Of a stretch of 48,836 nt of DNA, positions 1-15,000 are shown piece after piece; the stretch's first letter is position 1, and the number at the start of each line of letters is the position of its first letter. This DNA is from Treponema sp. (GTDB lineage Bacteria > Spirochaetota > Spirochaetia > Treponematales > Treponemataceae). Made by a program: the position numbers and the translations under genes. A model generated the notes under the pieces. The model worked only from the letters and a program-made list of their open reading frames with translations. It ran no database searches and had not been told where the DNA came from. The stretch is from contig JAEETM010000021.1 of assembly GCA_016290335.1 (NCBI GenBank), positions 1-48,836 of the forward strand. The letters are read 5' to 3'.

Positions 1-3000
1 CTGAATCTGCCCCTGTCCCTGTGGCAAAATCTGCTGATTTACCAGGATTTCAGAAGCGGACATTTCGTCAGCTGAATCATCTGAAGTTTCACCAATATTT
101 TCGGCAATCTCGGCTACAGACTTTATGACAGATTCTACAGATACAGAGGTAACATTTGTCATAGCGGCAACATTTTCAACTGTATCACCAGAGTTGTCTG
201 AAGCTGGAGTGTGCTGATTGTGTGCTGTTTCAGAAAGCTCTTCAGCAGCAGTTATGACTGACTGGATGACTTGAACTGGTTTTTCTGTAACAACATTTTC
301 AGATTTAACTTCTGATTTCTTAGAAGATTTTCTTGTTCTTCTAAGTTTCTTTGTATTTGTAACAGGTGTAAGGTCAGTTATGGTGTCTACAAAGTTATTT
401 ACTAATGCAGGAGCATCGAATGATTGTAGATTCTGTGTTGTGGTAGTTGTGTCAGTGTTAGCTTTATAACCTATTCTACTGATGCTACCATTAACAGAAT
501 TATTGTTATTGGATGCTCTTTCTCCATACCACCAGCCAACAGAAGCATTATCTGGATTATATATATTATAGACATTTGTATTTCCAAATACATCCTTCAG
601 CCAAACAAATATATAACTCTCATGATTTGGTATATTTTCTGGTATAATAGTAATAGTTATATAACCATTATTAATTGACTGATAATTCTGCCAGTCTGTA
701 TTTCCTACAGATGTATCTCCAATATCATCCCAGCTTGTCCATGCATTTCCAGCTGTATCATATGTATTAGTAATTGCATAAGCAATTTTATCAGATGGCA
801 AACTTTCAGCATTTTTTATTTTTACTTTAATAGTTATATCATTTGTAATTTTATTTTCTTTCCAACCAGAATGATTAGGAGTACTATTTAAGACCTCGAT
901 TGTTCCACTTGTTTTTGAGTGCTGAACAAGTGCTGGAGCTGAAAGATGGTCTGCTAAATTGTTATACACTGCAGTTTTTGTCTCTGATGTTGGTGCAGTA
1001 GTATAAGCTCTGAATATATATGTCTTCAATTTTGTCTCATTTCCAACATTGTCTACTGCATATACATCATACGTCTTATAGTTGCTTGTCCATTCACTTG
1101 ACGAACCAAGTGTAACAGGTACAACAACATCACTTACATAGTTTACAGCCTCTCCTACCTGAGAATTATTACTCTTAACAACTATCTTAGAACCTGCACC
1201 ACAATCAGTTACAGTTGGAGAAAGCTTAACCATATTTACAAGTGACGGATTATACTTGATAGTTACAGTAGCAGGTGTTGTTGACGTATCTGTAGTTAGT
1301 ATATAACCACCAGCGTTAGTCCCAGCTGCTGTTGCTGCTGCCCATGTTGCTGATTCACCACTTCCAGTCTGTTTACCAACAGCATCTTCTGCAATGCTAA
1401 TAGTTCCTGCAGGAGAATCGCTCTTGAGAGTATATTCTTCTATTACAGTTTTTTCTGTATCACTACCTACGAGAATCTTATATGTAACTGTATAATTATT
1501 TCCTGTAGGACATGGTAGCTGTTTTGTACTGGTTATATCCACAGCATCAGCATCTCCTACCTTATAATAAAGCTTATTGGTACCATCAAGAGTAGCAGAA
1601 AGCTTGATGTTATTCACATCTCCATGCTTGAAGTAAATCTCTTTTGGAGCCTTATTTCCATTATATTGTACCTTTTGACTATCGTTATTTGCACTGTCAA
1701 AAGAAACAGATCCTATAAGTGCATTAACAGTTACAGTAAACTCTTTGAGAACATTTTCGTTTCCAACACAGTCTGTAGCTATTATTTTGTAAGTTTTAGA
1801 AGCACTAGCTGTTGTTGGCAGTGTAAAGGTACATGTATTATTTGAAATTGCTGCAGCATCATTATCATCTTCCTTGCTGGTAAGTGTTACTGTTCCACTT
1901 CCCTCTACATCAGAAACTGTAACAACCAATTTCTTTACCTGAGTTGCGTTATAGTTAATGTTATTACCAGATATATAATAATTACTGCTGTTTACCGCTG
2001 TAGTTCCATCATCTCCTGTAAGTATATAGCTTACAACTGCATAAGGCTTTGTTCCATCAAGTATATACTCTGCAAGAATTGTTTCGTTACCAAAACTATC
2101 TATTGCTATTATCTTATAAGGAGCTGCAGTATTTGTATAACTTGATGAATTACCAGAACAAGTAAGCTTTAGATTATCACCAACTACATTATTGTTAGTT
2201 GTAGTAAACTCCAGACGATAAGTTGTATTATTACCTGTCTGACAATAAAGAGTTATTGTATCGTTAGCTTTTGCTCCAGAAATATTGTCCGTCTTAAGCT
2301 TAATGCTTGCATCTTCTGATGACAACAAAGCTTGATTGAAATAAACCGTATACTTTTCTTCATTAACATTAGGTTTAACACACTCTGTCTTATCTTCATC
2401 ATTAGCATCTGAATCATAAAGGACCTTACCGCTTGGTGCTCGTCCATCAATTTCAAGAGTCTTAAGAACGTGATAGTTATTTGAACTGTCTTTTGCAACA
2501 ATCTGATACTTCTTATGGATAGCTGCATTTTCACTATCTACAAGAGAGATTGCAGCAGATTCTATTCCTGCAGGGTTTCCATAAGTTTCTGTTGTTCCAG
2601 ATATTACTTCTCTTGTATAAAGAGCTGGCAGAGAAGCACCTGCACTTCCAGAAGCATTAAGAACAAGCTGATTTGCTCTAGCCTTATTATAGTAAATTGT
2701 TGGAGCAGCAGAAGTTTCATTTAAAACACTATATCCATTTTCGCTTGGAGCACTGCCATTCAATTTAAGCTCATAATTTACTGTTCTGAATATATAAGAC
2801 TTTAAGAGTTTTTTATTACCTACTCTATCTTTTACCCATACTTTAAATGTCTTTCCTGATGAACTTGAAACAGGAATAGTCAGAGAATCTGTAGTTGTAG
2901 TACCATTTGCTGTTGTTCCTTCGTTTTCAGTATAGAAGAATGAAACAGCATTACTGCTGGATGCATCAGTACCACTTACAGTAAAGGTTAAGTTTCCTGT

Positions 3001-6000
3001 AACTGTTCCAGAATTGTAATAGATTGTATCAGCCTCAGTTCCTGTACCTGCTATAAGGAATGTGTTGTCACCATTAGTATATGATACAGTTCCTCCAGGC
3101 AGAGTTCCGTTGAGGGTATATGTAGCAAGAACTTTTTCGTTCAAAACGCCATCTACTGCAATAATCTTATAAGTTGCTGTCCATGGAGAAGATGTTGGAC
3201 AAGGAATGATGAGATTTCCTTCCGCATCCATATTGTTATTTTGTGCTGATCCATCATAAGCATTAAACTCATCACGAGTATTAGCATTATCACCTGTCTG
3301 ACGGTAAAGTTTTATTGTGTCTCCATCATAAGCACCTTGAATATTACTCTTAGAAAGCTTTACAGAACTTTCTCCCTGCTTAAAGTAGATTGTGTTTTCT
3401 ATATGCTTTGCAGTATCTGTATCTGTATGACCAATTGTTCCAGATGGCAGATTACCATTGAGCGTATACGTTGCAAGAATCTTTTCGTTAGAGATACTGT
3501 CTACAGCAATAATCTTATATTCTGCTGTCCATGGAGAAGATGTTGGACAAGGAATGATGAGATTTCCTGTTGCATCCATATTATTATTTGCTGCTGATTC
3601 ATCATATGCATTAAACTTATCACGAGTAGTAGCATCATCACCTGTCTGACGATAAAGACTAATTGTATCTCCAGAATTAGCACCTTGAATACCACTCTTA
3701 GAAAGTTTTATAGTACTTTCTTCCTGGTTGAAGTAGATTGTATTTCCAACCTTTTTTGTATGAGTTGTATTTGTATGATCAATTGTACCAGTTGGAACAT
3801 TACCATTTACAGCAAACGTTGCAACAGTTATTTCGTAACCAACCCTATCCTTTGCCGTAATTGTGTACGTTTCTGTCAAATCAGTACCAGAAGTTGGTAA
3901 CTCAAAAGTCTGACTTGTTCCAGAAATTGCAACAGGTGTTGTATTTGTATTAGTGTGATAGAAATAATCTACACCATTACCGGCAGTTCCCGTTATTGCA
4001 GCAGTAAGCTTGTTCACACTACCCGCATTATAATAGATTGTATAGTTTATTCCGCTTGAAGATACATTATATTTGTTGTTAGCTGCATTGCTTGAACCAT
4101 TTTTGAGTGTAGGAGTTGCTGTTGCACTTGGTCTAATACCATTGAAGGTATATGAATGTAACGTTGTTGGATTACCAAGCTTGTCTTTTGCAATTACTTC
4201 ACAGTAGTAAATATGGTCGGCTTCGAAAGAAATATTAAATGAATTGCCTGTTACATCTGTTTCATTGCCCCATTCTGTTGCAGAATCCATCTTTGTTCTG
4301 TAATACAGGTAATTTGTTGGAACTCCGGCGCCTGTATCAGTTACAGAAGAAGCCGTAAGCGTAACTTCTGTTGCATAAGATGGATTGAAGTATACATAAG
4401 TTGAAGTACCTGTTGTAGTAGAATCTATCTTTGAAGAATCTTCTGGTGTTGAATGTGTATATGTTGGAGCAACACTACCACTCGGTCCGGTTATATCCTT
4501 TTGAACGGTAATTGAAGTGGCAGTACTTGGGTTACCGGCTTTATCTACGGCACGGATGTTATAAGTTTTTGCTTCAGAAGCTGTAACCGGCAAACGATAT
4601 GGAGATGACAATGTTGACCAGGTTGAAGCACTACTTAACTTATATTCATATTTTGCTATATCGCTGTCGCCAGTGAATGTAAGCTCAGCTTTATTGTTTG
4701 TTGTACTCTTTACATAATATGTACCGGTATCAGCAGGATTCTGAACAGCACTCGTACTGTCATCAGAATCTTTTACAGTTGCAATTGTAAACGCAGGTCT
4801 TGTTGCATCGTAAGTCCATTTGTTAACACCATTATATGTTAATGCAATTGAATCAGAAACTTCGTTTGCAGTGTAAAGCAACATTGTAAGAGGCTTTTCT
4901 GAAAGATTGCCAGCCCAGTTAGTACCCGGAGTAAGAGAAATACTTGTACTTCCGTTGAAAGAGAACATCTGTGAGAATCCATCTCCAATTAACTTAACGC
5001 TCTGCAAACCAACGCTTGATGTAAAACTAATTACAGATTGTGCAATTACATCTGTAGAACCGGAATATGTTTCTCCAGATTTAAGATAGTTTACACCGCC
5101 GGCATTTGTAATATTTGAATAACTTATTGAAGTACCAGACTGAACAGCAGGAACCGGGTTAGAAGCAAACTCTACAATAATTGGAGTCTGACAGATAAGT
5201 CCGGCCTTATTAACAGCGTAGAAATACTTTGTATTGTTTGGTGATTCATACCATTCTTTTCCTGTATCAGACTTACTATAATTATATTCATATTCATTTG
5301 TTGTATGTTCTGTAAGGACAGTTACATCACTTGCAGTATAGAAGCCCGCTTGATTTGTAAGGGCAGATGGGCTGATTATCCAACCGAGCAAGTCTATATC
5401 ATCTTCTGTAGTAACTTTAAGGTTAAACTTCAGTCTTGTAACAGAATGCGGAACCTTTACAGTAATCTTTTTGCCACTTGCAGATGTAGACAGGGTTGTT
5501 AATGAGGTTACGTCACTTGTAATTCCATTAGGCATTCCTGTACATGACAAGAGAGCTGCAAAATCAGAATCAGGCAATGTCGGTGCAGTCTGTTTTACCC
5601 AAGTTGAAGTTCCGCCGTAAGAAAGTGCGGCAGAATTACCCATTGTATTTTCAACATAATCTTTAAGACCGCTGATTATAAGCTGGCCCGATGTAGGAGT
5701 TATGTTGGTAAGTGGATAAGCAACACTATGGTTAGCAGTTGCAACATCATTACCTGTATAATAATGTGCACCGTCCCATTCAATACCAGACTGAGTTTCT
5801 GCAATATTCAATGTAAGTGTTGAATTAGCACTGTAATAGTTTGTACCATCAATTGTATTTATTTTCTGTGATGTTGTACCAACTGTTATTGAAGGCGCAG
5901 TATTATCGTACATCCAGAGTAATGTTTCGCTTATAGAGGTACTTACTGCATAATTACCAGAAGTGTTACCTACTTTACCACCCTGGTCATTTGTAAGCTG

Positions 6001-9000
6001 CTCAAATGTAAAGTTACCAAGCTTATCTTCTACAATATAGTAGAGTTTATAAGCAGAGTTTGATTCATATTTTGGATAGTGATGTTCCATAGGAACTGAA
6101 TTAGCCGTTGCTCCACTCTTAAGAGTAAGATACTGCCAGTCTGTAAGGCTTAAGCTGGAAGCTCCATCGAAGTCATCTTTTTCTGGTTCGTCTGTTCCAG
6201 TCCAAACAAGGACACGGCTCTTTAACGTATAGTTTTCTGTCGCTGTACTGCTGCTTGTTGAACTTGCCACGTTAGGATAGTAACAAGAATCGTTAAAACC
6301 TGTGAGTGAGATTACAGGAGTTGTATCACCCTTGTAATATGATATACTCTTTTCAGTATTTACATACAATGAAGAATGGCTCAAATCTTTACCAGTGCCT
6401 TCGAGCGTAACGCTTCCATCTACCTTCCAGTTTACTGGAACTGTATATGAACCGATATTACCACAACCATCTTTAAGAGAGATTGTGTATGGAGTAGCTG
6501 TTGCATTGTCAGTATTTGGCAGGTCAATTGTAATTGTTCCGTCACCAATTGCATTCCAATCCGTTCCACCATTTGTTGAGTAGTACTCAATTGGAGAAGC
6601 AGTTGTCAAAGGATCAAGCTGAGCAAATCTACTGACAGCTGCTGTATGTTGCGTTCCATCAACCTTTTTGTCAGAAGTTGAAACTCCTCCAAGCTTCATT
6701 ACAATCTGATATACATTTGTATTTGCCTTGATTACGTAATTCTGAGTTGTTACTTCACTCTCACCGCTTCCTGTAACTGTTGGCGCATTTCCTGTGTAGA
6801 TATTTCCACCAGAAGGCATTGTAAATGTTACATAATTACCAAAATCAGCAGGGTCTGCAGTATCCTGTACTACAACAAAAGTTTTGGCTGCAGATTTGTT
6901 ACCAGCCTTATCTACTGCATAAACTGTATGAGAACCAGCTGTAACAGCCTCATATTCTGATACAGGCGTTGTATCAGAATCAAGATACAAGTCAGTATAG
7001 AATGTATCTAAAGCAGAAGCCTGCTTTCTGTTTGTATCAGTAACATCAGCAGCTACATTAATATCATCCTGTGTATAGAAGTAAACAGTTTCACTAATCT
7101 TGATGTTTCCGTTTTCACTTGTACTTGAATGAGGATAAATAGTTGACGTATCAGTATTACTTGTTGCAACAAATACACCATCACCATTCAAAACAGGAAG
7201 AGTTGTATCAAGCACAATAGATTTTGTTGCATTTGTGCTTGTATTGCTGCTGGTTCTATTTGCAAGGTTTGTTACTGTAAATGTTACGTTCTTTGTACCA
7301 TCGCCAGAAGGAAGCTTTACATTCTTTATTACGATGTTGAAATTATCGGTATTCTTCATCAGCCTATTAACCGCACTGCTGCCAGTACCAGTCTTAAGAG
7401 TAATTACAGAACCATCATCAGAAACTGTAAATCCTTCTTCTGAATCATTAGCACTATTTCCGTCTACGAGAGTTGTATCATCAAAAATTGCACCACTAAC
7501 AGTTATCTGATAAATACCGGAATCAGTTGAACTTACATTTACTGTTGCATCTACATAAACTTCGTTTGTAAATCCATTTTCTGCCGCAAGCTCAGTTGAT
7601 GCCAGGCTATTGTTTGCTGTTGAACGGTCTGCAAGAGTTACAGAAATAACAGACGGTGTATTGCCATCATATCTGAACATACTGATTGTAGTATTATCTT
7701 GAGTCTTAAAGCTTGTAGCTGCAGAAGATTCATTTGTTACATAGTCGCTGATTTTAAGACTTACAGTGTTTCCAGAAGCATCTGATGTAAGAATTACATT
7801 TGATATTTTTACACCAACAACAGAAGCAGATGTTTTGATTGTACTTACATCTGGAACTGTGAGTATTTCATTTGAGCCACTGATAGAAGTGCCTGAAACA
7901 GGTTCTTCATCTTCAGTATTATCTGAGAATACTTTGTAAAGCTTTGAACCAGCCTCTCCTATACTTGAATTAAGGCTTATAGAAGAACCAGTAAAGTCAA
8001 ATACCTTTGCACCAGTATTTGTTTCTGTAAAATAAATATAAAGGTCTGTTTTTGGTGATGTTTCTGTTGTCCAATACTCTACTGAACCATCAACCACCTT
8101 ACCATTGCTTATGTTATTTACTTTAACATCATTGATTATAGGAGCTGTTTCATCATAAGTCCATTTATTGCTTGGAGCATAGCCCAGTTCTGAATCTGAC
8201 AATGAATACTTATCAGATTCTTCTGTTGCTGTATAAAGTTTTACTCTCAAAACATCATCAGAAAGACTTGTTAAAGCAGTTATTGCTGATGGTGTCAAAG
8301 TATATTCAGTAGGATCTGTAAAGCTGTTCACAACATAAGCAGCTGTAGACTCGTTTTCAATATAGAACTCAGCCTTTATCAATTCAACTTCATCACCATT
8401 ACTGAAAGTATTAGTTTCAAACGTAATTGTAGAAGCTGCATTTAAGTAGTTTCTTTCTTTTACACCATTAACAGCAAAAGTTCTTACTTCATCATATGTA
8501 ATACTTGAAATCTCTGGTATAGGGTTTTCTGCAAATTTAACCACAATTGGTTTCTGGCTGATAAGACCGGCCATATTTACGGCATAGAAATATTTTTCTC
8601 CGCTGAACTTACTGAGCCAGGTTGAGGTTGAATCAGCCTGCTCTGAAGCGTTCTGTTTATTGAATGTAAATGTATTATCATTTTCTTGAGAAACTTCTGT
8701 AGCAGTTGTTTCTGAAACATTAATACTGTCATTAGAATAGAATGCAGATAACAAAGTATTACCAGATTCTAATGCAGAATCTCTAACTACCCAACCAAGT
8801 AGCGTCATAGAATCATCTGTTTCTTCTGAATCCGGAACTCCTGGAACTGATGAATCAGACAGAACAACCTTTTTCTGTGTAATGCCAAGATTACCAGTTT
8901 CCATAAACTTAGCAGTTACATCTGTTATTGCACGTTCTGCCATTACAGTATTTATAATACCATCATCTGTACTTCCAGATTTTGTTACATAGAAGCGACC

Positions 9001-12000
9001 TGTTTGTGTTGTAGCAGCAGAAACAGAACTGTTTTCTTTAGTTCCTGTAAAGGTTGCAGATGTATCTACCAGAGTTGGTGCTTTCTGCTGAATCCATGTA
9101 CCACTATCTGTAAGATAAAGTCTGGCTTTATTTCCTACAAGATCCCAGACATCAACATAAGGAATTACATTTGTAGTTCCAGATGGTGTACCAACCGGCA
9201 TTTGAGTAATATTTTTATTCGTTGTTTTAGCTTCGCGTTTATTATTTGTTCCAGCTGTTGTTAAACTCAATTCAGTATTTGTTAAGATACCGGCTTTATC
9301 ATCGTGAATTGTATAAGTTGTCTTTGAATAGCTGCTGTAATAATACTTACCGGAACTATCTTTATTTACGCGCTCAAACTGAACATCACCTGGTTCTGTG
9401 TTTGAAGTAAAGCTTTCAAGTGTTGGTGCATGATTATCATACATCCATTTTGTTACATCTAAAGTATCTTTATGATTCTTAACCTGTCTGATTCTATAGT
9501 TACCTACAGCGTCTTCTACAACATACCAAAGCTCGTAAGAAGCAATTTGAGCTGAACCAGTTATATCAGAATCTGCGGCTGCATTAGAATATGTATAATC
9601 ACTTGCAACTTTTTCAGCAGGGAAATCAAACTCCATTACACCAGCTGCAGTTGTATTCTGAGTCTGTTTTTCAATCCAATCTGTTGCCCACTTTCTTGTA
9701 AGTGTAACTTCACTTGTACTTGCATCCAAATCAAACTCTGCATAGCTTGGAGCATCACCATCCCAGTTACCGGCAATTAAACGACCACGCAATGAATATT
9801 CATTACCATCATAATTTGCAGGGAGATTACACTCATCGGTATAGCTCAACTTAAGTTTAGGTGCAGCCGCAGCTGTACCATATTTATTGTAATAAGTTAC
9901 TCCATATGTAACAGCAAGACCACCAGAGTTATTTGCTCCATTATAAGGATTATCAATTACAACATAAGAACTGTCATCATTACTGTTAACAGCATATTCA
10001 TCTTCTCCAACAACATTATCTGCATCAAACTTAACTTTTACAGAATAGCTTCCTGAACCAATAGCACCATCAACAACCCATTCCAATTGGTGAGAATTAT
10101 CTGGCGAAATAATTGTAGAAGTTTCATTTCCACAACCATCTTTGAGTACAATATTGATTGTTGGACAAGATTCACCTTGACTTAATACCTTTGGCAGATC
10201 GATAGTAATTGTACTGCCACCTGTTACAGTAACTACACCAACCGAAGTTGGAGTTGTATTGAGAAGTGGAATCCAGTCAGACTCTTCATCGGTCTCTATA
10301 TCACCAGAAACTTCATCTTCATGTGTAAGCTTAATCATAAAGTATTCAATAGGAGCTTTAGTACCTGGTGTAAAATCATCATTCAAAGTTGTTGAATCTG
10401 TTCTATAGATTTCGTGGAATGCATAATCAAGAGCTGTAGAAATATTTGAACCGTCAATTGCTTTATCATTAGAACCTGTAGTTCCAACTGATGTACCAAG
10501 CTTTAGCTTAATCTTATATGGATCAACTGTAGTATCTGCAGTTCCATTTGAATTAACAAGAGCCTTCAATACATACTTTTCATAAACACCAGCAGCATCT
10601 GGAGCACCACGGAATACCTTACCGGCAGAAGCACCATCCTTCATTGGCTCTTCAAACGTAATTCTGTTTGTTATTGAAGCCGGATTCTCTGCATCTTTTA
10701 CTAAAGTAAATGTCTTATTTGCAGATTTGTTTCCAGCTTTATCTATAACATAAGTTGTAATTGTACAGCTTCCTGTTAAAGGATTAGCACTACCCACAGC
10801 TGGAGTCAAATCCAAAGTTGGATATGCAGTTGTCGCATTCTTTCCACTTTCTACGATTGAACCTGTATCTGAATCAATCTTGAAATAAATATGAGAAGCC
10901 GGCAAGTTACTTTCTGTTACATCGGCACGTAATACAAGCTGATTTTCTATTTCATCATCTGTAGATGTATCATCACCCTTTGTATAGAAATACACGCCCT
11001 GACTGCTACCTTCATTTACAACAAGTCCATAAGCTTTTACAGGTTCACCTTCACTATCATTACCTGTTGAGCGAGGATAGATTGTACCTGAAGTCTGAAT
11101 AGTATAAAGACCTGTAGCATAAGGACCATCACCTTCAATATTCCAATTCCAAACAGGAGCATCCTTATCCAAAGTAATAGAATCTTCAAGAGGTTCGTTA
11201 TATTTTTCACCCTTGTTGATTGCCTTTATTGTTACAGTCTTTTCACCATTACTATCTGGCAAATGTAAGTTATGAATAACTACATTAAGAGAAGTTCCCT
11301 TATATACTTTATTATTACTAAAGGTGATTGTATAACCTTCATTTGTTGTATCTTCAGAAACAAAATCAGAAAGAGTATAAGCAACACTTTCATTTGAACC
11401 TACATCTATTGTGGTTGCATTTGAACCATTATTTACAAAAGTTGCACCTGTAACAGTGAGTCTTGTAATTCCAGATTCGCGTGGAACAACTGTAAAGCTT
11501 GCTGTTACCTGTCTTTCGTTTGTGAAGTCAGGGTTTACCGGAATATCAAATGTAGCGCTGCCATCTGTTCTGATTTCAAAATCATTATCAATAGCAACAG
11601 CAGCTCGGTCTCGTAAGAATCCATTTTCTACAAAACCACTTGTTACAACAGGTGTTTCCTGCTCGTAATTAAAGCCGGTGATTGATGCTGTTGAACTGTT
11701 GAGAGTTGTAGTTGTATCATCAAGTGCAAATCTTTCGTGTTTGTGATTTGGATTGGCCTCATCATCCGCAGATACTTTTGTTGCAATATCAGTAAGCTCA
11801 AGATTAACCTTATTCTTTGGCCTGTCGGCAGCAGTATCTGTTGACAATGCAGCAACAAGCTGAATATTTGTAATCTTAACAGTTACACCTTCCGCTGTTG
11901 TGCTTCTGATTGCTTCTGAATATTTATTAATTGTAAGAGTATTTTGTTCTGTATTTATGCTTACAAAGTCTGTGGAAATTGGAGCTTCACTGGTTGAAGG

Positions 12001-15000
12001 ATTATATATTCGAGAAGCAGAAGTTAACTTAATGGTTGAATCCTTAAAATCAAATATTCTGACACCAGAGTTTTCTTCTTTCAGAGTTATAAAGAGGTCA
12101 GTTTTGTCTGAACCTGTTGACCAATATTCTACTGCACTGGCATCTGATTCAGTTGCTTCCTTTATTCCAGGAACAAATATTTTCATAATTTCTGGAGAAA
12201 CATTATCGTAAGTCCACTTATTGTCTGTTGAATAACCAGATTTTGTCAGTTCATATTTTGCAGACTCTTCTGTTGCAGTATACAGTTTTACAGTTAAAGT
12301 ACTTCCTGCAAGATTGCCCATAAGCGTTGGTAAAACAGTGGTTTCTGTAGTTGGCAACGTATAAGTGGTTACAGGAGATGCAGTAAAGTCTTTTGTAAGA
12401 GCCGGTGTACTGCTGCTTCCAATATAGAACTCAGCTTTTGTGATTGGAACATCTGTTGTGTCATCACTGTATTTATTACCGACAAATGTAATTGTTGAGC
12501 TACCTTTAACGTAGTTTATATTTTCAAAGTGTTCTACATCTTCATAAGTCAAGCTTGTAATTGAAGGTACAGGATTTTCCACAAACTCAATAATAATTGG
12601 ATTTGGACAAATAAGTCCTGCACGGTTTACTGCATAGAAGTACTGAGTCTTGTTGGAAATATTTTCCCATTTAGCTTCTGTATCAGACTTATTATAAGTA
12701 TATACATATTCATCATCGTCATTTCTTACAAATGAAGCGGAATCAATTGTGTTTCCTACCCAATTTGACTGATAGAAATATGTCGAACTAATTTCAGAAG
12801 CATTGGCAGCATAAGGTGTATTTGTAATTATCCAACCAAGAAGCTCTGTATCATCGGCTGTTGTTGTACCGCTTGGTGTATACTTTGTTTGATCTACCTT
12901 CAAACCAAACTTCATGCTTGTAATAGAACGAGGAGCCTTTACTTTAATTCTCTTTCCACCTGTTGCTGTATCTACAATAACAGTAGTATCAATCTGGTAC
13001 TGGGTTCCGTTTGTAGTAACAGTAGTATTACCGCCAGTTCCGTTTGGTGTTCCTTCGCAAGCCTTTACGCTTACCGCTGTAGAAGCAAGTGCAGGTACAG
13101 CCTGTTTTACCCAGGTTGTTGTACCTTCATATTCAAGTGCAGCAGAAGCAGGCATTGAGTTCTGAGCAAAGTCTTTAAGACCACTAACCTTAATTGTAGA
13201 ATCACTTAATGGATTTACATTCTGTAGAGGATATGATGTTGTTCTTTCATTCAAAACCTCATCGTCTTCATAATGCTCTACACCATCCCATTCAATACCA
13301 GACTGTGTATCTGACATAATTAAAGAGAGCTCTGAATTAGCACTGTAATAGTTTATATTATCAACATTATTTATTTTTACAGAAGCTGAACCTACTGTAA
13401 TTGAAGGTGTTGTATTATCATACATCCAATCACTAATTGGTTTGGCAGGATTAGTATCGTTAATAAGCTTGGTGATTGTATAATTTCCAAGCTTATCCTC
13501 AACTATATACCAAAGTTCATAAGGCTCCTTCTGATCAATTATATTAGTTCTATTCTTAGTATCATAATTTGGATAATTATGCTGCATCGGAACTAAATCA
13601 GCTGAAGCACCACTCTTAAGAGTAAGATACTGCCAGCTAGTGAAGCGTGTTGCATCAAACTCATCTAAAGGCTCTGCATAGAAATCATCATACTCTGGAT
13701 TTTCTGAACCTGTCCAAGCAATTACCCGGCTCTTTAAAGTGTAAGCATTGTTAGCAGGAAGAATGCTGCTGCTTGTTGAACTATTTACTGTAGGATAGTA
13801 ACAAGTATCATTAAAGCTTGTAAGAGAAAGAACTGGTGTTGTATCACCCTTGTAATAAGTTATTTCTTTTTCATCATTTACATACAATGGACTGCTTAGG
13901 TTTTTACCACCAAGAGTTACGCTGCCATCTACTCTCCAATTCACAGGAACTGTGAACGAGCTGACATTACTACAACCATCTTTAAGATAAACAGTATATG
14001 GCTGTGTTACTGCATTATCTTCTGTTGGCAGGTTGATTGTAATTGTACCATTACCTATTGGCTGCCAGTTTGTAGTTCCGTCTGTAGAGAAGGCAAAATA
14101 TTCAATTGGAGACTTATCAGCAAGTGGATCAAGCTCTGTATATCTTTCTAGTATCTCGCGAGTTTCTCCGTGTACATCATTTTCTGTACCGGCCACACCA
14201 GGAAGCTTAACAATTATCTTATATGGATTATTATTCTGCTTAATAACATAATTCTTCGTAGAACCAGTATCTGCATTTCCTCTATAAATGTCTCCGCCTT
14301 CCGGCATTGTAAATGTTACATAACCGTCAAAGGCAGCAGGGCCTGAAGTATCTTCTATTACATAGAAGGTCTTTACTGCAGACTTATTACCAGCCCTATC
14401 TACAGAGTAAACTGTATGTGTTCCAGGCGCAACATTTGTATATTCATCAACAGGAGTTGCAGCATTGTCTATGAAAAGGTCTACATTTTCAATTTTTCTG
14501 TTTGTATCAGAAATTGAAGCAGCTACGTTAATTGAATCTTTTGTATAGAAGTAAACAGTACCGTTTGCACTTACAGTTCCGTTTGAATCAAGCTTGATGT
14601 TTCCGCTTGAACTTGTACTTGTGTGAGGATAAATTGTTGTCTTAAGTGTACCGTCTGCACTTGCATTACTTTCTGCAACAAATACACCATCGCCAACCCA
14701 AACAGGATTTGTCGTATCGAGTCTGATAGATTTCTGTGAGTTTTCAGTAAACTGGCTTGTTCGTTCTGCAAGCTTAGTTACTGTAAAGATTACATTCTTA
14801 TCTCCGTCGTTAACAGGAAGTTTGAGGTTTTTGATTTCAATTGCATAAGTTCCCTTAAGCAGTCTGTCAACTGCACTGCTACCAGTACCAGTCTTAAGAG
14901 TAATTACTGTACCGTTAGCAGAAAGCTCAAAACCTTCATTTTCATCATCAGCACTCTTATTATTTACAAGTGTTGATGGATCAAATGTTGCATTGCTTAC

